Source: Phymorhynchus buccinoides (Eukaryota > Mollusca > Gastropoda > Neogastropoda > Raphitomidae). Taken from it: a stretch of 64,000 nucleotides of DNA. Where the stretch lies: assembly GCA_017654935.2 (NCBI GenBank), contig CM065689.1, positions 60,056,520 to 60,120,519 of the forward strand. Reading direction: 5' to 3'. The translations under genes and the position numbers were made by a program. Under the pieces are notes generated by a model that saw only the letters and a program-made list of their open reading frames with translations, did not search any database and was not told the origin of the DNA. Positions 24,575-36,829 of the stretch are shown one piece after another (the stretch's first letter is position 1; the number at the start of each line of letters is the position of its first letter).

Positions 24575-25080
24575 TTGCAGGGCTATACAGAAAATAACTC
24601 GACATCATCATCTTCATACAAACTCTTTTCCCTACCATGGAAGCTGGATGCATAAGTCACAATCTAAGCTGCCAAAAGAGGGGAAGCAAAACTATTAGCA
24701 TTCAATGTATAGAAGGAAAAAAAGCTGTGAAATCAATGTGACAAAATGATCTGAGGATATATCGCCATGTGGAAAACAGCGAGGCAAGTGGAAAGACGTC
24801 ACTTCACTGGAGGAGTGGAAAACCAATATGTTGGTCAGTTGAGGTCAACTTACCTCTTTTTTTAAAAATAGCTTAGCGTGACCATCGGCGTTTTATCTTT
24901 GCACATTGTTGTTTTACAGCTTTGTTAGATGCAGCAGCTTCTCTGTTGATCAACTGCTGAGTCCAACACATCCAAGTTGACTCATTTGGAGAGATCCCTA
25001 TGGTTTGCACACAGCGATACGTCACTCGGGCACATTTTAAAAGGCAAAAAGTACCGTATGGAGTACAAGGCCCCCCCTAT
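24575..25080 (-). other. SRSF11: SRSF11 last intron, unremarkable part
   Basis: No feature apart from AT-rich intron sequence, between the terminal exon and the 61-bp array. Confidence 0.4.
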
Positions 25081-25084
25081 ATTT

Positions 25085-26735
25085 TACTGTGATTGTGCTA
25101 CAATAGTTTATCACTGCAGCATTAGTCATATCATAAGGCGCATTTTACTGTGATTGTGCTACAATAGTTTATCACTACAGCATTAGTCATATCATAAGGC
25201 GCATTTTACTGTGATTGTGCTAATAATAATAATTAATAATGCTTATATAGCGCATAATCTTGCAAAGCAACTCAATGCGCTTTTCACTCACCATTCGTAC
25301 AAACAGTTTCTAACAAACTGGCAGCATTATCCTCACCATACATCTCTATGAAAATGAATACATATTAGAGAATGCATTGCATATAATCATAACACAACAC
25401 ACCAACACCCACGTCCCTTCAACACCACCACCCCAAGCCCATCCCTGTGACTTATCACTGCCCCCCACCCATAATTGTCCGCATTTTACTCTGATTGTGC
25501 TACAATAGTTTATCACTGCAGCATTAGTCATATCATAAGGTGCATTTTACTGTGATTGTGCTACAATAGTTTATCACTGCAGCATTAGTCATATCATAAG
25601 GTGCATTTTACTGTGATTGTGCTACAATAGTTTATCACTGCAGCATTAGTCATATCATAAGGCGCATTTTACTGTGATTGTGCTACAATAGTTTATCACT
25701 GCAGCATTAGTCATATCATAAGGCGCATTTTACTGTGATTGTGCTACAATAGTTTATCACTGCAGCATTAGTCATATCATAAGGCGCATTTTACTGTGAT
25801 TGTGCTACAATAGTTTATCACTGCAGCATTAGTCATATCATAAGGCGCATTTTACTGTGATTGTGCTACAATAGTTTATCACTGCAGCATTAGTCATATC
25901 ATAAGGCGCATTTTACTGTGATTGTGCTACAATAGTTTATCACTGCAGCATTAGTCATATCATAAGGCGCATTTTACTGTGATTGTGCTACAATAGTTTA
26001 TCACTGCAGCATTAGTCATATCATAAGGCGCATTTTACTGTGATTGTGCTACAATAGTTTATCACTGCAGCATTAGTCATATCATAAGGCGCATTTTACT
26101 GTGATTGTGCTACAATAGTTTATCACTGCAGCATTAGTCATATCATAAGGCGCATTTTACTGTGATTGTGCTACAATAGTTTATCACTGCAGCATTAGTC
26201 ATATCATAAGGCGCATTTTACTGTGATTGTGCTACAATAGTTTATCACTGCAGCATTAGTCATATCATAAGGCGCATTTTACTGTGATTGTGCTACAATA
26301 GTTTATCACTGCAGCATTAGTCATATCATAAGGCGCATTTTACTGTGATTGTGCTACAATAGTTTATCACTGCAGCATTAGTCATATCATAAGGCGCATT
26401 TTACTGTGATTGTGCTACAATAGTTTATCACTGCAGCATTAGTCATATCATAAGGCGCATTTTACTGTGATTGTGCTACAATAGTTTATCACTGCAGCAT
26501 TAGTCATATCATAAGGCGCATTTTACTCTGATTGTGCTACAATAGTTTATCACTGCAGCATTAGTCATATCATAAGGTGCATTTTACTGTGATTGTGCTA
26601 CAATAGTTTATCACTGCAGCATTAGTCATATCATAAGGCGCATTTTACTGTGATTGTGCTACAATAGTTTATCACTGCAGCATTAGTCATATCATAAGGC
26701 GCATTTTACTGTGATTGTGCTACAATAGTTTATCA
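25085..26735. repeat. 61-bp minisatellite, about 23 copies, interrupted
   Basis: The unit is ATAAGGCGCATTTTACTGTG, then ATTGTGCTACAATAGTTTAT and CACTGCAGCATTAGTCATATC. Two and a fraction copies (to 25220) are followed by an unrelated 263-bp insertion, and then about 20 near-identical copies run to 26735. Variant copies carry CTCTG for CTGTG or AAGGTGC for AAGGCGC at both margins of the main block. It lies in the last SRSF11 intron and adjoins the 99-bp array with only about 25 bases between. Confidence 0.96.
25221..25483. mobile_element. Insertion inside the 61-bp array, with AAT run and GCGC hairpin
   Basis: The array unit is broken after GTGATTGTGCTA. The inserted sequence starts with an AAT run, continues GCTTATATAGCGCATAATC and CTCAATGCGCTTTTCAC, and ends in a C-rich segment before the array resumes at GCATTTTACT. 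The AAT-run plus TATAGCGC...GCGCTT arrangement also occurs at 945-1115. This suggests a small non-autonomous element family, but I could not define a target duplication. Confidence 0.45.
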
Positions 26736-26757
26736 CCCAGAGTGGGAAGAAAAGCAT

Positions 26758-29640
26758 GGCCTTAAACTATGGTCTGTAAAGTATGGTAGTTGTCTGTCTT
26801 CACCAGGCAAGGCTACTGACCACCTTAATGAAGGATCAGCCACAACACTGGTGCCAAGTGTTAAACTATGGTCTGTAAAGTATGGTAGTTGTCTGTCTTC
26901 ACCAGGCAAGGCTACTGACCACCTTAATGAAGGATCAGCCACAACACTGGTGCCAAGTGTTAAACTATGGTCTGTAAAGTATGGTAGTTGTCTGTCTTCA
27001 CCAGGCAAGGCTACTGACCACCTTAATGAAGGATCAGCCACAACACTGGTGCCAAGTGTTACACTATGGTCTGTAAAGTATGGTAGTTGTCTGTCTTCAC
27101 CAGGCAAGGCTACTGACCACCTTAATGAAGGATCAGCCACAACACTGGTGCCAAGTGTTAAACTATGGTCTGTAAAGTATGGTAGTTGTCTTTCTTCACC
27201 AGGCAAGGCTACTGACCACCTTAATGAAGGATCAGCCACAACACTGGTGCCAAGTGTTACACTATGGTCTGTAAAGTATGGTAGTTGTCTTTCTTCACCA
27301 GGCAAGGCTACTGACCACCTTAATGAAGGATCAGCCACAACACTGGTGCCAAGTGTTACACTATGGTCTGTAAAGTATGGTAGTTGTCTTTCTTCACCAG
27401 GCAAGGCTACTGACCACCTTAATGAAGGATCAGCCACAACACTGGTGCCAAGTGTTACACTATGGTCTGTAAAGTATGGTAGTTGTCTTTCTTCACCAGG
27501 CAAGGCTACTGACCACCTTAATGAAGGATCAGCCACAACACTGGTGCCAAGTGTTAAACTATGGTCTGTAAAGTATGGTAGTTGTCTTTCTTCACCAGGC
27601 AAGGCTACTGACCACCTTAATGAAGGATCAGCCACAACACTGGTGCCAAGTGTTAAACTATGGTCTGTAAAGTATGGTAGTTGTCTTTCTTCACCAGGCA
27701 AGGCTACTGACCACCTTAATGAAGGATCAGCCACAACACTGGTGCCAAGTGTTACACTATGGTCTGTAAAGTATGGTAGTTGTCTTTCTTCACCAGGCAA
27801 GGCTACTGACCACCTTAATGAAGGATCAGCCACAACACTGGTGCCAAGTGTTAAACTATGGTCTGTAAAGTATGGTAGTTGTCTTTCTTCACCAGGCAAG
27901 GCTACTGACCACCTTAATGAAGGACCAGCCACAACACTGGTGCCAAGTGTTAAACTATGGTCTGTAAAGTATGGTAGTTGTCTTTCTTCACCAGGCAAGG
28001 CTACTGACCACCTTAATGAAGGATCAGCCACAACACTGGTGCCAAGTGTTACACTATGGTCTGTAAAGTATGGTAGTTGTCTTTCTTCACCAGGCAAGGC
28101 TACTGACCACCTTAATGAAGGATCAGCCACAACACTGGTGCCAAGTGTTACACTATGGTCTGTAAAGTATGGTAGTTGTCTTTCTTCACCAGGCAAGGCT
28201 ACTGACCACCTTAATGAAGGATCAGCCACAACACTGGTGCCAAGTGTTACACTATGGTCTGTAAAGTATGGTAGTTGTCTTTCTTCACCAGGCAAGGCTA
28301 CTGACCACCTTAATGAAGGATCAGCCACAACACTGGTGCCAAGTGTTACACTATGGTCTGTAAAGTATGGTAGTTGTCTTTCTTCACCAGGCAAGGCTAC
28401 TGACCACCTTAATGAAGGATCAGCCACAACACTGGTGCCAAGTGTTAAACTATGGTCTGTAAAGTATGGTAGTTGTCTTTCTTCACCAGGCAAGGCTACT
28501 GACCACCTTAATGAAGGATCAGCCACAACACTGGTGCCAAGTGTTAAACTATGGTCTGTAAAGTATGGTAGTTGTCTTTCTTCACCAGGCAAGGCTACTG
28601 ACCACCTTAATGAAGGATCAGCCACAACACTGGTGCCAAGTGTTACACTATGGTCTGTAAAGTATGGTAGTTGTCTTTCTTCACCAGGCAAGGCTACTGA
28701 CCACCTTAATGAAGGATCAGCCACAACACTGGTGCCAAGTGTTAAACTATGGTCTGTAAAGTATGGTAGTTGTCTGTCTTCACCAGGCAAGGCTACTGAC
28801 CACCTTAATGAAGGATCAGCCACAACACTGGTGCCAAGTGTTACACTATGGTCTGTAAAGTATGGTAGTTGTCTTTCTTCACCAGGCAAGGCTACTGACC
28901 ACCTTAATGAAGGATCAGCCACAACACTGGTGCCAAGTGTTACACTATGGTCTGTAAAGTATGGTAGTTGTCTTTCTTCACCAGGCAAGGCTACTGACCA
29001 CCTTAATGAAGGATCAGCCACAACACTGGTGCCAAGTGTTACACTATGGTCTGTAAAGTATGGTAGTTGTCTTTCTTCACCAGGCAAGGCTACTGACCAC
29101 CTTAATGAAGGATCAGCCACAACACTGGTGCCAAGTGTTACACTATGGTCTGTAAAGTATGGTAGTTGTCTTTCTTCACCAGGCAAGGCTACTGACCACC
29201 TTAATGAAGGATCAGCCACAACACTGGTGCCAAGTGTTACACTATGGTCTGTAAAGTATGGTAGTTGTCTGTCTTCACCAGGCAAGGCTACTGACCACCT
29301 TAATGCCTTTTCAGCCACAACACTGGTGCCAAGTGTTAACTATGGTCTGTAAAGTATGGTAGTTGTCTTTCTTCACCAGGCAAGGCTACTGACCACCTTA
29401 ATGAAGGACCAGCCACAACACTGGTGCCAAGTGTTACACTATGGTCATTGTAAAGTATGGTAGTACTGTCAAAACTTAAGCCAGGCAAGGCTACTGCACC
29501 ACCTTAATGAGCTCTCCAGCAACAACAATGGTGCCAACAGTTACACTATGGTCTAGTAAAGTATGGTAGTTGTCTTTCTTCACTTTGCAAGGTGACTGAC
29601 CAAGTTGCTGAAGGACCAGCCACAACACTGGTGCCAAGTG
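26758..29640. repeat. 99-bp minisatellite, about 26 clean copies plus degenerate edge
   Basis: The unit begins GGATCAGCCACAACACTGGT and continues through TATGGTCTGTAAAGTATGG to CTACTGACCACCTTAATGAA. Copies are near-identical up to about 29340 and then visibly degrade to 29640. 99 bp is 33 codons, so both strands show ORFs over 800 residues made only of a 33-residue repeat. I regard them as non-coding. Two-state variants (GTTAAACT/GTTACACT and CTGTCTTC/CTTTCTTC) mark copies. Confidence 0.97.
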
Positions 29641-29956
29641 TTACAAATGATCTGGTTAAAATCATATTTTCATGACTAAGATTTTTACTGACATTTCAGA
29701 AACACAACTATAAAGTTATAAAGCCGTTCAAATAGAAGATAATAATTAGATCATAAGTGAAATACGATGTCAGTGGATCCAAACATAACTCTCAATTGAG
29801 TTTTTCTAAGCAACATTTTTAACATATTCATACATTTAACATCATAAATATCATTTGGTGCTCTGAAATATAGTTGTAACTTACCTTTCTGTGAAGTTTG
29901 TAGCTTTCATGACACAAAATTCATGCTGATAATATTGAATTTAATTCAAATAAGTA

Positions 29957-30689
29957 CAGTGGAGTCCAACTATAACGAACTCGCTTTTAACGAAATTTCG
30001 CGATTAACGAACTGACTTCAATTTCCCGGCAAATGCCCTTCTATTTGTCACTTGCAAAGCCATGGGTATAACGAACAAAAAATCCTTTTGAAATAACGAA
30101 CATCCGCTTTTTACGAACTCATGTTCTACGCCCCAGGATAATTTTATTTACTTGGAAAAATAGCCTATAACGAACTCAGCCTGTGCGATGCGCTGCAAAA
30201 ACCTAGGCCTTCAAACTCCAAGCTAGAACGTGTTGTCAAGAGGAAGGAAGTTGGAAAATATGAACTGCGCATGCGTGAACTCATTTAGATTCACACTGGG
30301 TCGTCTGCTAGGCCTAGGCTTCCTACAGATCATTCGGTTTCTCAAGGTCGCTTTACAATTCGCGCTCAAAATAAAGATCGAAAAGTTCGTGAAAGCCTAT
30401 AACAAACTAAATTTATAATGAGTGTTGTCACTTAATGGACAAACTTGTTGAAAAGTGTGCCAAAACAGATCAGCGTCAGACAACATTGCTGAACTTCTTC
30501 AAGCCTTGTACATCCCGTGATTAAGACAGACGATCCAAACATGGTCAAGTTTATGTTTTCGGTTATCATTTGGTGAGTGTTTGAAATTTTGTTTTCAACA
30601 TACATTGTACATGTACATGTTTAACGCTTTCATGATACAACGAACTGAGTCTGTGTTCCGTTAAAATTCGTTTTACCCGGACTCCACTG
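29957..30689 (+). mobile_element. pogo/Tigger-like DNA transposon remnant, 733 bp
   Basis: The left end reads CAGTGGAGTCC and then TATAACGAACTCGC. The right end is the reverse complement (CCGGACTCCACTG), and TA flanks each side. Inside, on the plus strand at about 30435-30525, a short open segment reads CAKTDQRQTTLLNFFKPC and then a stop. This resembles the C-terminal tail of pogo-type transposases. Internal AACGAA motifs recur near both ends. The catalytic region is missing, so this is a deletion derivative, in the last but one SRSF11 intron-exon interval. Confidence 0.7.
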
Positions 30690-30699
30690 TATGTGTGAA

Positions 30700-31140
30700 T
30701 ATGACTCGGCCGCCATTTTTGTTGTATTTTCACTTCCGGTGGTTGGAAGACCCAGATTCAAAATGCCCCCAACCACAGTTAACAGATGAACTTTTTTTTT
30801 TGTGACAAAATTTTAAAAATACGGAATTTCCGTCTCAGCAGAAAACTTAATTTACGGATTTCCGTTTATACAGAAGGTAGTAGCACCCATGATTAAGTAT
30901 TGGCTAAAAACAATCTGATATACAAATATAGCATAACAATGAAGTTACTGAAGACAACTTGAAAATCTTGTGACGAGAGCAAAATGAAGACTCAAATATA
31001 ATTTGTATACAAAATTATAAATGTACTCTTTAAGTTCATTACAGATCTCTTCATTACAGTGAAGGAGAGAGTTGTATTAACGCACGACTGTGATTCTCTC
31101 TGCACTCCCCGACAAAGAAAGCCAAACATTTATCACAAAC
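30700..31140 (-). other. SRSF11: SRSF11 intron sequence with no recognised feature
   Basis: AT-rich, ordinary sequence next to the donor of exon 31145-31285. Confidence 0.4.
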
Positions 31141-31144
31141 TTAC

Positions 31145-31285
31145 GCAGGCGATCGTGATCGACGAGGACTTCTGGATTTGCTGCGGCGTTTTCTTGGACT
31201 GATGCTCCGACGGCGAGACGCTTTGACGGGACTGCGAGACTGGCTGCGCTTTCTGTTCCCCCGCGGCGGACTTTCCGACCGATCT
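31145..31285 (-). CDS. SRSF11: SRSF11 RS-domain exon (141 bp)
   Basis: 47 codons between acceptor GCTCTACAG and donor CCTGC|GTAAGT. It enters with one base completing an Arg codon and leaves with two bases of an Ala codon. It encodes SESPPRGNRKRSQSRSPV, then KASRRRSISPRKRRSKSR and SPRRSRSP. The many RS, SR and SP dipeptides are the expected targets of SR-protein kinases. The exon is a multiple of three, so skipping it would shorten the RS domain by 47 residues without a frameshift. Confidence 0.88.
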
Positions 31286-31638
31286 CTGTAGAGCAAACCA
31301 CGCAGCGAAGATAAAACATCATGGCATGCCGCCACTGTGCACAACAAATGGATTCTCACACGTCACGGAACTAGGAAAAAACCCACAGTGCAAACCTCGG
31401 TCAACAGAGGAAACTTAGCTGTAATTTACCCAAAGCCCAGCCAGCCAGTCTGCTGTTGACTGCCAGAGAAGAAAGGAGAAAAGTTGGGTTGTAATACAGT
31501 TTGCCTCGGGACACTAATAGCTGAACAAGAGCTCAAGGGCTTGAACACATTTCTAGGCAAAGGCTTGCATCAGTCAAATTGAATGGTTATGCCTTATGGA
31601 GAAAAACAACAAAACACTGTATCCAAATAACCCTTACA

Positions 31639-33355
31639 CACCCAAAACGTCCAGCATGACACTCTGCCTGTTGACAGTCACAGAATGTCATCATTTATTT
31701 AGCCTTTTAACACTTTTACAACAAATGTATCTGAGAACAAAACGTCCAGCATGACACTCTGCCTATTGACAGTCACAGAATGGCATCATTTATTTAGCCT
31801 TTTAACACTTTTACAACAAATGTATCTGAGAACAAAACGTCCAGCATGACACTCTGCCTATTGACAGTCACAGAATGTCATCATTTATTTAGCCGTTCAA
31901 CACTTTTACAACAAATGTATCTGAGAACAAAACGTCCAGCATGACACTCTGCCTGTTGACAGTCACAGAATGTCATCATTTATTTAGCCTTTTAACACTT
32001 TTACAACAAATGTATCTGAGAACAAAACGTCCAGCATGACACTCTGCCTGTTGACAGTCACAGAATGTCATCATTTATTTAGCCGTTCAACACTTTTACA
32101 ACAAATGTATCTGAGAACAAAACGTCCAGCATGACACTCTGCCTGTTGACAGTCACAGAATGGCATCATTTATTTAGCCTTTTAACACTTTTACAACAAA
32201 TGTATCTGAGAACAAGACGTCCAGCATGACACTCTGCCTGTTGACAGTCACAGAATGTCATCATTTATTTAGCCGTTCAACACTTTTACAACAAATGTAT
32301 CTGAGAACAAAACGTCCAGCATGACACTCTGCCTATTGACAGTCACAGAATGTCATCATTTATTTAGCCTTTTAACACTTTTACAACAAATGTATCTGAG
32401 AACAAAACGTCCAGCATGACACTCTGCCTGTTGACAGTCACAGAATGGCATCATTTATTTAGCCTTTTAACACTTTTACAACAAATGTATCTGAGAACAA
32501 AACGTCCAGCATGACACTCTGCCTGTTGACAGTCACAGAATGTCATCATTTATTTAGCCGTTCAACACTTTTACAACAAATGTATCTGAGAACAAAACGT
32601 CCAGCATGACACTCTGCCTGTTGACAGTCACAGAATGGCATCATTTATTTAGCCTTTTAACACTTTTACAACAAATGTATCTGAGAACAAGACGTCCAGC
32701 ATGACACTCTGCCTGTTGACAGTCACAGAATGGCATCATTTATTTAGCCTTTTAACACTTTTACAACAAATGTATCTGAGAACAAAACGTCCAGCATGAC
32801 ACTCTGCCTGTTGACAGTCACAGAATGTCATCATTTATTTAGCCGTTCAACACTTTTACAACAAATGTATCTGAGAACAAAACGTCCAGCATGACACTCT
32901 GCCTGTTGACAGTCACAGAATGGCATCATTTATTTAGCCTTTTAACACTTTTACAACAAATGTATCTGAGAACAAGACGTCCAGCATGACACTCTGCCTG
33001 TTGACAGTCACAGAATGTCATCATTTATTTAGCCGTTCAACACTTTTACAACAAATGTATCTGAGAACAAAACGTCCAGCATGACACTCTGCCTGTTGAC
33101 AGTCACAGAATGTCATCATTTATTTAGCCTTTTAACACTTTTACAACAAATGTATCTGAGAACAAAACGTCCAGCATGACACTCTGCCTATTGACAGTCA
33201 CAGAATGTCATCATTTATTTAGCCGTTCAACACTTTTACAACAAATGTATCTGAGAACAAAACGTCCAGCATGACACTCTGCCTATTGACAGTCACAGAA
33301 TGTCATCATTTATTTAGCCGTTCAACACTTTTACAACAAATGTATCTGAGAACAA
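31639..33355. repeat. 95-bp minisatellite, about 18 copies, with variant patterning
   Basis: The unit begins AACAAAACGTCCAGCATGAC and includes GTTGACAGTCACAGAATGTC and TTTACAACAAATGTATCTGAG. Copies differ at recurrent two-state sites: CCTGTTGAC/CCTATTGAC, GAATGTC/GAATGGC, AGCCTTTTAAC/AGCCGTTCAAC and ACAAAACG/ACAAGACG. Combinations repeat, hinting at multi-unit duplications. It is in the SRSF11 intron between the 36-bp and the 141-bp exons. Confidence 0.96.
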
Positions 33356-33436
33356 AAAGAAAGAAAAGAAACCCTGCTATATGATACAAAAAAACGAACA
33401 CTAAAATTTCAAATTCTTGTATTCAAATGTCATTCA

Positions 33437-33582
33437 GGGCCTGTATTCACGTTGAGATAGCACGAGACTTAGCATGATGCTAACTTAGAAGCTCTTCCAA
33501 TGTCCTATAGGATTTAATAGGACTTTTGGAAGAGCTTCTAAGTTAGCTAAGTCTCATGCTATCTCAACGTGAATACAGGCCC
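33437..33582. mobile_element. Hairpin MITE, 146 bp
   Basis: A nearly full-length inverted repeat. The left arm is GGGCCTGTATTCACGTTGAG plus ATAGCA, and the right arm is its reverse complement. The arms continue inward through AGCTCTTCC/GGAAGAGCT to a short centre at about 33510. One arm has an extra CATGATG-like segment. No clear target duplication seen. The foldback would be a strong hairpin in the pre-mRNA. Confidence 0.75.
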
Positions 33583-33604
33583 AGGTTTATATCTTTATTT
33601 GTTA

Positions 33605-33860
33605 GGTTGTAACACTACTTCCGGTAAATTTAATCAAGCCCTTTATGACTTTTATTAGTATTTTTCTATAGATAAAAGCTAAAATCAAGGATTTTCCCAA
33701 GGACTCTGCTTTTAAATTATAATGTCTGTAAAATAAATCGTTTCTTCTGTCTTTGGCGAAGAGGTTGAGAATAAATCGAAGCAACAACTTTCGACAGTTC
33801 CAAATAATCAACCATCGTTAGAAAATGTTATGTTTAAAATAGACAAAGTTTAAAAGAAGA
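33605..33860 (+). repeat. Dispersed repeat, uninterrupted copy
   Basis: The same sequence occurs split around the DIRS-like element: its left part at about 40095-40151 and its right part at about 46403-46550. The shared sequence includes TTTAATCAAGCCCTTTATGA and ATGTCTGTAAAA. On the plus strand a short reading frame MSVK...IVSSVFGEEVENKSK is preserved, with a stop in this copy after MSVK that is absent in the 46.4-kb copy. This might be the start of a transposon ORF. The family is unknown. Confidence 0.7.
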
Positions 33861-33918
33861 AATCCCAATCGGCTTGTCAAAGGGTAAGTACACCATCTAA
33901 CTGTAGGAATGTTGCTGA

Positions 33919-34185
33919 GGAAGGAAGGGGGCAGAGTGGTTCAGACGTTCGCCTGCCAATTTCGATACGTCAGTGACCCGGGTTCAAATCCCGGCCTCAC
34001 CCTTTCTTTCAAGTTCAATGGGAAAATCGAAATGAACGTCGAGTCCTTCGGAGAGGGACTTAAACCAAGTCTGACCGGTGAGCTTTATGCACGTAAAAAT
34101 CCCACAGCAGTTAAAAGTTGGTAAGATTAGGGATGACTCCTGCTGCTTGGCTGGTAATGGTGGAATGACCAAATTGATAAAAGCT
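33919..34185 (+). mobile_element. tRNA-derived SINE, copy 1
   Basis: The 5' head is tRNA-like, with an A-box region (GCAGAGTGGTTCAGACG) and a clear B box (GGGTTCAAATCCC at about 33980-33992). A body with GAGTCCTTCGGAGAGGGACT follows, and the similarity to copy 2 ends near ACCAAATTGATA. The related copy is at 53185-53437. It is probably an RNA polymerase III-type SINE rather than a functional tRNA gene, because the head does not fold into an intact tRNA by eye. Confidence 0.75.
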
Positions 34186-34454
34186 GATGAAGCTCTACCA
34201 GACAGGGAACCGTCACAATGATGACGCGCGTTGCCAATTGCTTTCCTTGACACAGAACACAGTCTGCAGAGCTTTGGTTGTTTCAGTTGCTTTTAAAAAG
34301 ATACTTTCTTTCCTTTTTCTTTTCTTTTTTGTAAGTAGATTATCGGTCCAGTTTTCTTTGTTTAATTTGGATATGATATTGCATGTACCGGTCCACCCCT
34401 ACTGTCCCATATGGGCCAACACTGGCCTGAAAGGACTGAGTTAATACATTATGG

Positions 34455-35155
34455 TTATTGTTATCATACCAAAAACTACACCATGAAACACATCTGTGAC
34501 TGGAATATACCACATACCAAAAACTACACCATGAAAGAAGTCTGTGACTGGAATATACCACATACCATAAACTACATCATGAAACACATAGAAACACATC
34601 TGTGATTGGAATATACCACATACCATAAACTACATCATGAAACACATCTGTGACTGGAATATACCACATACCATAAACTACACCATGAAAAAAGTCTGTG
34701 ACTGGAATATACCACATACCATAAACTACATCATGAAACTGGAATATATCACATACCATAAACTACATCATGAAACTGGAATATATCACATACCATAAAC
34801 TACATCATGAAACTGGAATATATCACATACCATAAACTACATCATAAAAATGGAATATACCACATACCATAAACTACATCATGAAACACATCTGTGACTG
34901 GAATATACCACATACCATAAACTACATCATGAAACAAGTCTGTGACTGGAATATACCACATACCATTTATATAAACTACATCATGAAACACATCTGTGAC
35001 TGGAATATACCACATACCATAAACTACATCATGAAACTGGAATATACCACATACCATAAACTACATCATGAAACTGGAATATACCACATACCATAAACTA
35101 CATCATGAAACTGGAATATACCACATACCAAAACCTACACCATGAAACAGACAAG
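34455..35155. repeat. Irregular 34/48-bp minisatellite
   Basis: Units are based on ACATACCATAAACTACATCA plus TGAAACACATCTGTGACTGG plus AATATACC. A shortened form lacks the ACACATCTGTG part. One copy carries an ATTTATATA insert near 34965. It abuts the 57-bp array directly. Confidence 0.93.
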
Positions 35156-35162
35156 CAACAAA

Positions 35163-36829
35163 CAGTGAGACAGAGGGGAACATGACACAGCCCCCAGGGT
35201 ACAGATCAAAGGGCACAGACAGTGAGACAGAGGGGAACATGACACAGCCCCCAGGGTACAGATCAAAGGGCACAGACAGTGAGACAGAGGGGAACATGAC
35301 ACAGCCCCCAGGGTACAGATCAAAGGGCACAGACAGTGAGACAGAGGGGAACATGACACAGCCCCCAGGGTACAGATCAAAGGGCACAGACAGTGAGACA
35401 GAGGGGAACATGACACAGCCCCCAGGGTACAGATCAAAGGGCACAGACAGTGAGACAGAGGGGAACATGACACAGCCCCCAGGGTACAGATCAAAGGGCA
35501 CAGACAGTGAGACAGAGGGGAACATGACACAGCCCCCAGGGTACAGATCAAAGGGCACAGACAGTGAGACAGAGGGGAACATGACACAGCCCCCAGGGTA
35601 CAGATCAAAGGGCACAGACAGTGAGACAGAGGGGAACATGACACAGCCCCCAGGGTACAGATCAAAGGGCACAGACAGTGAGACAGAGGGGAACATGACA
35701 CAGCCCCCAGGGTACAGATCAAAGGGCACAGACAGTGAGACAGAGGGGAACATGACACAGCCCCCAGGGTACAGATCAAAGGGCACAGACAGTGAGACAG
35801 AGGGGAACATGACACAGCCCCCAGGGTACAGATCAAAGGGCACAGACAGTGAGACAGAGGGGAACATGACACAGCCCCCAGGGTACAGATCAAAGGGCAC
35901 AGACAGTGAGACAGAGGGGAACATGACACAGCCCCCAGGGTACAGATCAAAGGGCACAGACAGTGAGACAGAGGGGAACATGACACAGCCCCCAGGGTAC
36001 AGATCAAAGGGCACAGACAGTGAGACAGAGGGGAACATGACACAGCCCCCAGGGTACAGATCAAAGGGCGCAGACAGTGAGACAGAGGGGAACATGACAC
36101 AGCCCCCAGGGTACAGATCAAAGGGCACAGACAGTGAGACAGAGGGGAACATGACACAGCCCCCAGGGTACAGATCAAAGGGCACAGACAGTGAGACAGA
36201 GGGGAACATGACACAGCCCCCAGGGTACAGATCAAAGGGCACAGACAGTGAGACAGAGGGGAACATGACACAGCCCCCAGGGTACAGATCAAAGGGCACA
36301 GACAGTGAGACAGAGGGGAACATGACACAGCCCCCAGGGTACAGATCAAGGGGCACAGACAGTGAGACAGAGGGGAACATGACACAGCCCCCAGGGTACA
36401 GATCAAAGGGCACAGACAGTGAGACAGAGGGGAACATGACACAGCCCCCAGGGTACAGATCAAAGGGCACAGACAGTGAGACAGAGGGGAACATGACACA
36501 GCCCCCAGGGTACAGATCAAAGGGCACAGACAGTGAGACAGAGGGGAACATGACACAGCCCCCAGGGTACAGATCAAAGGGCACAGACAGTGAGACAGAG
36601 GGGAACATGACACAGCCCCCAGGGTACAGATCAAGGGGCACAGACAGTGAGACAGAGGGGAACATGACACAGCCCCCAGGGTACAGATCAAAGGGCACAG
36701 ACAGTGAGACAGAGGGGAACATGACACAGCCCCCAGGGTACAGATCAAAGGGCACAGACAGTGAGACAGAGGGGAACATGAAACTGCCCCCAGGGTACAG
36801 ATCAAGGGGCACAGACGGTGAGTTGTGTA
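35163..36829. repeat. 57-bp minisatellite, about 29 copies, almost invariant
   Basis: The unit is GACAGTGAGACAGAGGGGAA, then CATGACACAGCCCCCAGGGT and ACAGATCAAAGGGCACA. Only a few single-base changes are visible (ATCAAGGGG at about 36345, 36632 and 36805; GGGCGCAG near 36067). 57 bp equals 19 codons and the unit lacks stops in several frames, which yields ORFs of more than 550 residues on both strands. They are artefacts of the repeat. It ends 27 bases from the donor of the 36-bp SRSF11 exon. Confidence 0.97.

Noticed and set aside
26733..29352. ORFs of 861 and 833 codons on opposite strands
   Set aside because: Both are pure 33-residue repeats produced by a 99-bp tandem unit without stops. 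There is no start context, no splice structure and no non-repeat protein part.
30230..30418. 62-codon plus-strand ORF
   Set aside because: Lies inside the pogo-like remnant and does not match the transposase tail frame convincingly.
33919..34000. tRNA gene
   Set aside because: It has a good B box, but the head does not give an intact cloverleaf and it is followed by a conserved SINE body also present at 53.2 kb.
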